Of a stretch of DNA of 5,735 nt, positions 1-4,911 are shown piece by piece (within the stretch, counting starts at the first letter, position 1; the number at the start of each line of letters is the position of its first letter). The position numbers and the translations under genes were made by a program. This DNA comes from CANLBN01 sp047629215 (lineage in GTDB: Bacteria; Pseudomonadota; Gammaproteobacteria; Pseudomonadales; Cellvibrionaceae): positions 1 through 5,735 of the forward strand of contig JBLHWO010000231.1 in the NCBI GenBank assembly GCA_047629215.1, read 5' to 3'. A model generated the notes under the pieces. That model was not told the DNA's origin, did no database searches, and saw nothing but the letters and a program-made list of their open reading frames with translations.

Positions 1-442
1 TACGCCATTTTTTCTTCTCGGCGTAACGACTGTACATACGAAATAAATCTCCTGCAAAAATAGCCGCTTCGTCGCCACCAGTTCCAGCACGAAGCTCTAA
101 GAAAACATTTTTTTCATCATTTGGATCTTTAGGTAATAATAGTTTTTGTAACTCCAACTCTAGCTTTTCATTTTTCACTTCCGAAGATTTCAATTCTTCT
201 TGGCCCATTGCTCTCATATCAGCATCGCTATCATTAGCCAGTGATTTAGCCTCTTCGATATCAGTAACGACCTGCTGATATCGGCTAAAACACTGCACCA
301 CTGGCTCAAGCTCTGCATACTCTCTTGATAGCTCTCGAAAACGATTTTGATCAGCGATAACATCACCTTCACTGAGTAGCGCACCTACTTCAACATAGCG
401 TTCGTGTAAGATTTCTAATTTAAGGCGGATAGAGTCTTTCAT
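1..442 (-). CDS. prfA: Peptide chain release factor 1 (RF1), N-terminal part, cut by window edge
   Basis: RF1 recognises UAA and UAG stop codons in the ribosomal A site and triggers peptide release. The start is the ATG at 442-440, reading MKDSIRLKLEILHERY, which matches the E. coli RF1 start (MKPSIVAKLEALHERH); an ATG slightly upstream is in another frame and stops at once. Only 147 of about 360 residues are present. Residues 1-100 form the helical domain 1, including DQNRFRELSREY at 31-42. Residues 101-147 open the PCRF domain with LLLPKDPNDE, LELRAGTGGDEAA (115-127) and GDLFRMYSRYAE (131-142), near-identical to E. coli. The PxT stop-recognition and GGQ catalytic motifs lie beyond the left edge and cannot be checked. 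No strong Shine-Dalgarno is seen; the best is a GGAA about 13 nt upstream of the start. The gene follows hemA after an 82-bp gap with no clear terminator, so cotranscription with hemA is likely. prmC is the usual next gene. Confidence 0.97.
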   Translation of the reverse strand, partial: MKDSIRLKLEILHERYVEVGALLSEGDVIADQNRFRELSREYAELEPVVQCFSRYQQVVTDIEEAKSLANDSDADMRAMGQEELKSSEVKNEKLELELQKLLLPKDPNDEKNVFLELRAGTGGDEAAIFAGDLFRMYSRYAEKKKWR

Positions 443-524
443 AAAATCAATTCAATTCCATAAAACTGTGGTAACAAAGTGAAAAAATAAAAAAATAACC
501 ATTAATTTTTTTACACTGAAAATA

Positions 525-1973
525 CTATTTTTTTTTATGCTGCTTAGATTTACTACCGACCAGCACTTCAACCACTTGTTGAATCTTTTTCTGCCTAGGT
601 GCCGCCTCCTCTAAAACAGCATCAGATAAATCATTTTCAGTAAAGCCTAATAAACGCTGTGATAGCTCGATTAGCTCTTCTGGACCATCTTCACTCATTT
701 GTTTAAGTTGTTGGGTGGGAGTATGTAATAGCTTATTGGTCAGGTTATTTGCCATTTGCTGCAATACTTTATCTGCCGGCATACCATTATTCAGATCACG
801 CATCGCCTTTTGTAAGGCCTCATCACGCAATTGTTCTGCACGCGCTCGATAAGATTTAATGGCGGCAACCGAGTAACGTGAACGACGCGTTCTACTATAA
901 TCAGCCGCACTTTGCTCTACTATTAAATGTGCTTCTTCCGCCGCCGCCGCTCTGGACTGTTTATTCTCATCAATCACTCCGCGTAGATCATCAACAGTGT
1001 AAAGATAAACATCGTCTAACTCGGCGACCTCTGGCTCGATGTCACGGGGAACAGCAATATCAACCATAAACATTGGCTTGTGGCGGCGCTGTTTAAGCGC
1101 AGACTCAACAGCACCCTTACCCAAAATAGGTAACTGGCTCGCTGTGGATGAAATCACAATATCAGCTTTATTTAAGTACTCTGGAATATCCGACAACAAA
1201 ATAGCTTGAGCTGAAAATTCACTTGCTAATAATTGCGCTCGCTCGAGAGTACGATTAGCAAAAATTAAAGAAGCAATACCCTGCTCCTTTAAGTGCCTTG
1301 CAACTAAATCTATTGTTTCCCCAGCACCGATCAGTAAGGCAGTATCTTGTTTTAGATCAGAAAAAATTCGCTGGGCGAGATGAACCGCAGCATAAGCAAC
1401 TGATACAGGGTTGCGGCCTATAGCGGTTTCAGTTCGCACCCGTTTTGCCACACTGAATACTTTTTGAAAGATACTATGCAATTCAGAACCGAGCACCTCC
1501 GCTTCTTGTGCAACCGCATAACTGGATTTCATTTGCCCTAATATCTGTGGCTCACCTAAGACCATAGAATCGAGACCACAGGCCACTCTCATCATATGTA
1601 CAATAGCCGTATCGTTTTGGTGAATATAGCAACACTCGGATAATTGCTTAGCGTCCAGACCATGATACTGCGCAAGCCAAACCAATACATCTGAGCTTAT
1701 GTCAGACGAGTTAGCATGATCAAAAGATTGTATAGTAGTATCATCAACGCTATTTAAAGTGATGTCACCTATATCACTAACATTACTAACGCCACTACTG
1801 ATATACAACTCAGTGCGGTTGCAAGTAGATAAAATAGCGGCTTCGTTGACAATGGTCTCATTAACCAGCCGTTGAAGTGTCGGCACCATAGTTTCTGGCG
1901 CAAAAGTGACACGTTCTCTGAGGTCAACCGTTGCACTCTCGTGATTAAGGCCAATAACAAACAATGAAATCAT
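525..1973 (-). CDS. hemA: Glutamyl-tRNA reductase, with N-domain insertion and basic C-terminal tail
   Basis: HemA reduces the glutamate of glutamyl-tRNA(Glu) with NADPH to glutamate-1-semialdehyde, the first committed step of C5-pathway tetrapyrrole synthesis, in the cytosol. Catalytic domain: IGLNHESA (7-14), LSTCNRTELY (48-57) with nucleophile Cys51, His126 in HMMRV (E. coli His99), GLDSMVLGEPQILGQ (133-147) and FSVAKRVRTET (173-183). NADPH domain: GAGE (216-219), ANRTLERA (239-246), SSTAS (275-279), VDIAVPRDIEPEV (304-316). The C-terminal dimerisation domain includes LTNKLLHTPTQQL (411-423). At 482 residues it is longer than E. coli HemA (418). Cys51 to His126 spans 75 residues against 49 in E. 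coli, a net 26-residue insertion at about 59-90, rich in Ser, Asp and Val. A tail after about 445 ends in KSKQHKKK. The start aligns with family N-termini, although no good ribosome site precedes it. All catalytic signatures are intact, so the protein should be functional. Confidence 0.97.
   Translation of the reverse strand: MISLFVIGLNHESATVDLRERVTFAPETMVPTLQRLVNETIVNEAAILSTCNRTELYISSGVSNVSDIGDITLNSVDDTTIQSFDHANSSDISSDVLVWLAQYHGLDAKQLSECCYIHQNDTAIVHMMRVACGLDSMVLGEPQILGQMKSSYAVAQEAEVLGSELHSIFQKVFSVAKRVRTETAIGRNPVSVAYAAVHLAQRIFSDLKQDTALLIGAGETIDLVARHLKEQGIASLIFANRTLERAQLLASEFSAQAILLSDIPEYLNKADIVISSTASQLPILGKGAVESALKQRRHKPMFMVDIAVPRDIEPEVAELDDVYLYTVDDLRGVIDENKQSRAAAAEEAHLIVEQSAADYSRTRRSRYSVAAIKSYRARAEQLRDEALQKAMRDLNNGMPADKVLQQMANNLTNKLLHTPTQQLKQMSEDGPEELIELSQRLLGFTENDLSDAVLEEAAPRQKKIQQVVEVLVGSKSKQHKKK
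1764..1799 (-). repeat. Degenerate 9-bp tandem repeat inside hemA (about four units)
   Basis: On the plus strand four consecutive 9-mers read GTCACCTAT, ATCACTAAC, ATTACTAAC and GCCACTACT; the middle two differ at one base. In the hemA frame they encode tripeptide units SSG, VSN, VSD and IGD at residues 59-70, which is the start of the insertion relative to E. coli HemA. The period is a multiple of three, so copy-number change would keep the reading frame. Origin by replication slippage is an inference. Confidence 0.6.
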
Positions 1974-1992
1974 GGAAAATAGGGCATTCGGA

Positions 1993-2037
1993 ACAATAGT
2001 CTATTGTCCGCATACCGGCTGACAATAGCAAGTCAGC
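1993..2037. repeat. Cluster of three overlapping inverted repeats upstream of hemA
   Basis: Three arrangements overlap here. ACAATAG (1993-1999) and CTATTGT (2001-2007) form a perfect palindrome around a single central base. CTATTGTC (2001-2008) and GACAATAG (2021-2028) form a perfect 8-bp inverted repeat with a 12-nt spacer. GCTGAC (2018-2023) and GTCAGC (2032-2037) form a perfect 6-bp stem with an 8-nt loop. The middle CTATTGT arm can pair with either neighbour. The cluster lies 20 to 64 bp upstream of the hemA start. It could be a multi-site operator or a folded hemA leader; the sequence does not decide which. Confidence 0.65.
2003..2031 (-). promoter_or_regulatory. Candidate sigma-70 promoter for hemA
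   Basis: Reading the minus strand, TTGCTA (2031-2026) and GACAAT (2008-2003) are separated by 17 bp. Each hexamer matches its consensus (TTGACA, TATAAT) at four of six positions. Transcription would begin near 1996, leaving a leader of about 23 nt before the hemA ATG at 1973. The -10 hexamer lies inside the CTATTGT arm shared by two inverted repeats, so a protein bound there could block RNA polymerase. The match is modest and chance hits of this quality are common in AT-rich DNA. Confidence 0.3.
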
Positions 2038-2139
2038 TTGCTTAATTAGCTATAAATTCAACACTGACTAGATAACGCCAATATACAGAGCTAAAAAGAA
2101 TTTCAGTACCAAAAAGGTGAAACTAAGAGCAATCCAATC

Positions 2140-2304
2140 AGGTGCCGCTTGGCGAATTAAGCATATCGGGTTTACACTGAATGCATAATGGGACCTTTGC
2201 ACGGAAGATGGTCTTGCTTTCAGACACTCAAAAATTGCTCGACCATCAAGGATGGCGTGAATCCAAAGAGGACCTTTCATGTGTTATACCGTCAAGCGGC
2301 ACCT
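2140..2304. repeat. 165-bp segment bounded by 15-bp inverted repeats (possible MITE or IS remnant)
   Basis: AGGTGCCGCTTGGCG at 2140-2154 and CGTCAAGCGGCACCT at 2290-2304 are reverse complements at 14 of 15 positions, with 12 in a row exact. Inside is a further perfect inverted repeat, GATGGTC (2207-2213) with GACCATC (2241-2247); a small CCATC-AAG-GATGG hairpin (2243-2255); and a direct repeat GGACCTTT (2191-2198, 2270-2277). No transposase is encoded. The external flanks show no clear target-site duplication, though AGGT occurs at 2140-2143 and again at 2305-2308. A short non-autonomous element or the scar of an insertion sequence is the favoured reading; a large regulatory stem is the alternative. 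I could not match the ends to a known IS family. Confidence 0.45.
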
Positions 2305-2321
2305 AGGTAAATGACCGATAG

Positions 2322-2344
2322 AGTACGTTTTTAACGCAGTACGT
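2322..2344 (+). repeat. 7-bp direct repeat AGTACGT with 16-bp period
   Basis: AGTACGT occurs at 2322-2328 and 2338-2344, with a small CGTT-TTT-AACG stem between and overlapping the first copy. The pair lies about 90-110 bp upstream of the lbcA ATG, where an activator or repressor site would be plausible. The copies are short and the role is unknown. Confidence 0.3.
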
Positions 2345-2430
2345 AAGGAAAATGGCTTTCGTGTAAAGGTCTCATACTGTAGTTAAAAGTCAGCCAAAAA
2401 ATAAAATTGGAGCGGCAACAGAACTTCATT

Positions 2431-4212
2431 ATGAGATATTTACTACCAACCATTGCTTTCGGGATAGTCATTCTATCTGCGTGTAGCACGCTGATTCAGA
2501 CGCCGAACGAAAAAGCAAAGCCAGAAACGTCGTCTAGCGTTGAACAGGCTCACATCGCGCCACCAAGCTACAGTAGCTTTGCTACTGAGTCCCTTTATTC
2601 ATTGATACTCGCTGAACTCGCTGCCGGTCGCCGACAATACGACGTCACCCTAAGTAATTATATTGAAGAAGCAAAAAACACGGGTGATTTAGGTGTTATT
2701 ACTCGGGCAGCCCGGTTATCTCAATACTTCCGAAAGCATGATGAAACGCTTGAAATGAGCAAGCTCTGGCTCGCGCAAAAACCCAATGATATCGAAGCTA
2801 ATGCAATGATTGCTTCAGCCTATATTGAAAAACGTGAACCTTTACAAGCTCTCACTTATGCTGAAAAAATCCTTTCTATCATATCTAGGGCTCAGTCACC
2901 GGAAGCCAACATCAATGTGGACGCCAACAAAAGCGCTGCAATTACAGAAACTATTGCCAATTACAGCCGCGCTTCGGGCACCCTTACAAAACTAACACTA
3001 GTCGAAAGTTATATAAATCTTATTAAACGATACCCTAATTACCCGGCCATAAAAGTAGGCCTCAGTATTCTTTACGAATCTCAACAAGATACTGCTGCTG
3101 CATACCAAATGATAGTGCAAGCCCTTGCCCAAGACAGCAATTACTTACCCGCTGTGATGCAGGAAATTCGCCTATTACAAGCTAGCAAACAAAACGAAAA
3201 AGCCATAGAAAAAATCAAAGCACGGCTTGCAGATCAACCCGACAACAACCGATTACGCTTACTTTATGCGCGCATGCTGACTCAAACCGATATCAATGCC
3301 GCTTACGATGAATTTAGCCTACTTGCACAACAATCACCCCAGCATCTGGACATTCAGTTCTCGAAAGCATTAATTGCTCTTGAGCTAAAAAAAACGGATG
3401 AGGCAAAACTGATTCTCGAAAGCTTACTGAAAAAAAATTATCGGGCCGATACTGTTAACTTTTACTTAGGCAGCGTAGCTGAATTAAAAAATAATGATAA
3501 ACAAGCACTACTCTATTATCTTACCGTCAATGCAGGTGAAGATTACGTGAAGGCACACATTCGAGCTGCGCGAATAATGGCGAAACAAGGGAATCTCCAA
3601 CAAGCTCAAAATCACTTTCAGCAATTGCGAGAAAAATCCCCTAATGATCGCCCCGAGCTTTACGCGGGCGAAGCAGAGGTTCTTCATCAACTAGGGCAAA
3701 CCAAGCTCGCTATTGGCGTATTAAGCCAAGCTATAAATGAATTACCCGATGATACAAACTTACGCTACAACCGCTCCAGCCTCTATGAGCAGACCAATCA
3801 ACTTGATCTTATGGAAAATGATTTAAGACATGCTCTGAACGTTGAGCCTGAGAGTGCTTCGACGTTAAACGCTTTAGGTTATTTCCTTACTAGTCGCACA
3901 AAACGCCACCAAGAAGCTTATACCTTAATCAAAAAGGCAATAGGCCTAAAGCCAAATGACCCGGCTATTATGGATAGCATGGGCTGGGTGCTCTTTAATC
4001 TAGGCCGCAATGAAGAAGCCATCAAATACCTTCGAAAAGCCTTTGAGCTTTTCCCTGAGCCAGAAGTCGCTGCACATCTAGGCGAAGCACTTTGGGTTAA
4101 TGGTAAAAAGCAGGAAGCACGTGTCATTTGGAACAATAATCTTAAGGACAACCCCAATGACAGTCGAATTATTGATACCATGGAAAGATTACAAGTCTCA
4201 CCGTCAAGTTAG
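2431..4212 (+). CDS. lbcA: TPR-repeat outer-membrane lipoprotein, LbcA/PA4667 family
   Basis: Homologue, by architecture and position, of P. aeruginosa PA4667 (LbcA), an outer-membrane TPR lipoprotein. LbcA binds the periplasmic protease CtpA and promotes turnover of peptidoglycan hydrolases. The ATG at 2431 gives 593 residues and a clean lipoprotein signal peptide: MRYLL, a hydrophobic stretch, then lipobox LSAC with Cys18. Ser19 at +2 favours outer-membrane sorting over Asp-type retention. A TTG at 2407 would add eight residues, but no ribosome site precedes it. GGAG at 2409-2412 is 18 nt from the ATG, further than ideal. After a Pro/Ser-rich linker (about 21-50) the protein is helical repeats; the clearest TPRs are at about 442-475, 477-509 (LNALGYFL) and 511-543 (MDSMGWVLFNLGRNEEAIKYLRKAF), with a last one at 545-578. 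A polar Ala/Asn/Ser stretch at about 152-187 interrupts the N-terminal repeats. The gene lies between hemA and lolB as in Pseudomonas. The family is firm; the CtpA-partner role is inferred. Confidence 0.88.
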   Translation: MRYLLPTIAFGIVILSACSTLIQTPNEKAKPETSSSVEQAHIAPPSYSSFATESLYSLILAELAAGRRQYDVTLSNYIEEAKNTGDLGVITRAARLSQYFRKHDETLEMSKLWLAQKPNDIEANAMIASAYIEKREPLQALTYAEKILSIISRAQSPEANINVDANKSAAITETIANYSRASGTLTKLTLVESYINLIKRYPNYPAIKVGLSILYESQQDTAAAYQMIVQALAQDSNYLPAVMQEIRLLQASKQNEKAIEKIKARLADQPDNNRLRLLYARMLTQTDINAAYDEFSLLAQQSPQHLDIQFSKALIALELKKTDEAKLILESLLKKNYRADTVNFYLGSVAELKNNDKQALLYYLTVNAGEDYVKAHIRAARIMAKQGNLQQAQNHFQQLREKSPNDRPELYAGEAEVLHQLGQTKLAIGVLSQAINELPDDTNLRYNRSSLYEQTNQLDLMENDLRHALNVEPESASTLNALGYFLTSRTKRHQEAYTLIKKAIGLKPNDPAIMDSMGWVLFNLGRNEEAIKYLRKAFELFPEPEVAAHLGEALWVNGKKQEARVIWNNNLKDNPNDSRIIDTMERLQVSPSS

Positions 4213-4317
4213 ACTGCCATTAGATTGCCGCTACTATTGTCCACTTTTTTAGCTACAACAATTAAACAATCCTGATAAAATATAGGCAACATTCTTAAAA
4301 CCATAAGATCACTCATA
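4213..4317 (+). other. lbcA-lolB gap with AT-rich possible promoter
   Basis: The 105 bp between the two lipoprotein genes hold no open frame and no GC-rich stem followed by a T-run, so readthrough from lbcA into lolB is likely. The stretch GATAAAATATAGG at 4274-4286 contains -10-like hexamers (TAAAAT at 4276-4281), but no acceptable -35 sits 16-18 bp upstream, so an internal lolB promoter is only a weak possibility. CTATTGTCC at 4234-4242 is an exact copy of the 9-mer at 2001-2009 upstream of hemA. Confidence 0.35.
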
Positions 4318-4905
4318 ATGCGCCATTTTATTTTCTCGGTTATTGCTACTTTGCTGCTGGCGGGTTGCACCCAACTGACCACTCAACCCGAGATAAATAC
4401 TCAAATCGACAAGACTGCTTTACCAGCACCACCAGAACAGTGGAAAATTACCGCAAAACTCGGAGTAAAGGTTCCCCAACAAAGTGGGAGCGTCACGCTT
4501 ATTTGGGAGCAAATGGACACATCTTACCGCATAAGAGTGCAAGGCCCCCTTGGGCAAGGTAACGCCATGATTTATGGCAATGAAGATCGCATCGTCATTA
4601 AGCGCCTAGGCAAACCCCTACTGACATCGGACAACGCAAACGCCCTGATTAAAAACACCTTTGGGTGGAGCTTCCCACTCGACGAATTACGGTTTTGGAT
4701 CAGAGGGCTTCCAAACCCAAATTCAGCTATCACCTCTAAAAAGCAAAACGCTTCAGGCACCTTAGAACAACTCAATCAATCCAACTGGGTGATTAATTAC
4801 AGCCGTCATCAAAAGGTGGGGCAGTGGGAATTCCCGAGTAAAATAGTCGCTCAAAAAGAAGAATCTCGCTTAACTATGATTATCCGACAGTGGGAGCTGC
4901 TGTAG
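4318..4905 (+). CDS. lolB: Outer-membrane lipoprotein receptor LolB
   Basis: LolB takes lipoproteins from the periplasmic carrier LolA and inserts them into the inner leaflet of the outer membrane; it is itself a lipoprotein. The 195-residue protein begins with a short signal peptide and lipobox LAGC (Cys17, then Thr). The mature part shows family landmarks: WKITAKLGV (42-50), GSVTLIWEQ (57-65), YRIRVQGPLGQG (70-81), GWSFPLDELRFWIRGLPNP (116-134), the NWVINYS strand (156-162) and the C-terminal IIRQW (188-192). Leu78 in the PLG loop aligns with the protruding Leu68 (mature numbering) that E. coli LolB needs for membrane insertion. Length is near the E. coli precursor (207). The ATG at 4318 is fixed by the signal peptide, although the ribosome site is weak. 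ispE starts 6 bp after the stop, so the two are cotranscribed. The adjacent lbcA product is a likely client. Confidence 0.96.
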   Translation: MRHFIFSVIATLLLAGCTQLTTQPEINTQIDKTALPAPPEQWKITAKLGVKVPQQSGSVTLIWEQMDTSYRIRVQGPLGQGNAMIYGNEDRIVIKRLGKPLLTSDNANALIKNTFGWSFPLDELRFWIRGLPNPNSAITSKKQNASGTLEQLNQSNWVINYSRHQKVGQWEFPSKIVAQKEESRLTMIIRQWELL

Positions 4906-4911
4906 CTCAAC

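Larger units (their letters stand above)
1974..2430. other. Divergent intergenic region between hemA and lbcA
   Basis: These 457 bp separate the divergent starts of hemA and the TPR lipoprotein gene and must hold the promoters for both directions. I see no convincing gene. A 70-codon minus-strand reading frame (2280 to 2068) has no ribosome-binding site, crosses one end of the inverted-repeat segment and resembles no family I can name. Short plus-strand frames at 2311 and 2352 end within a few codons. From left to right the region contains nested inverted repeats next to hemA, a segment bounded by 15-bp inverted repeats, and a 7-bp direct repeat. No clear sigma-70 promoter for the plus-strand gene was found. 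Confidence 0.8.

Noticed and set aside
878..1069. Plus-strand 63-codon open frame opposite hemA
   Set aside because: It lies entirely over the conserved C-terminal and NADPH-domain coding sequence of hemA on the other strand, has no ribosome site and has a low-complexity proline run; it is a shadow.
1769..1960. Minus-strand 63-codon frame inside hemA in a different frame
   Set aside because: It overlaps the hemA nucleophile motif and insertion. The hydrophobic end is a by-product of the Ser/Val/Asp repeat read out of frame.
1993..2028. Likeness of the GACAATAG repeats to Tn7 end sequences (GACAATAAAG)
   Set aside because: Only seven or eight bases match, the conserved TGTGGGCGG terminus is absent, no Tns genes are present and the site is not downstream of glmS; best treated as coincidence.
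2103..2123. Possible terminator hairpin ACC-AAAAA-GGT with flanking TTTC/GAAA
   Set aside because: The stem is three GC-poor pairs with a bulge and no following T-run on either strand, and no gene ends nearby.
2810..2995. Plus-strand frame inside lbcA
   Set aside because: Out-of-frame shadow of the TPR protein, with no independent start signal or family likeness.
3508..3690. Minus-strand frame opposite lbcA
   Set aside because: Antisense shadow of a well-supported coding region; same for 3918-4181.
4365..4562. Plus-strand frame overlapping lolB in another frame
   Set aside because: The lolB frame carries the lipobox and family motifs across the same bases; the alternative frame has none. 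The antisense frame at 4572-4775 is rejected for the same reason.
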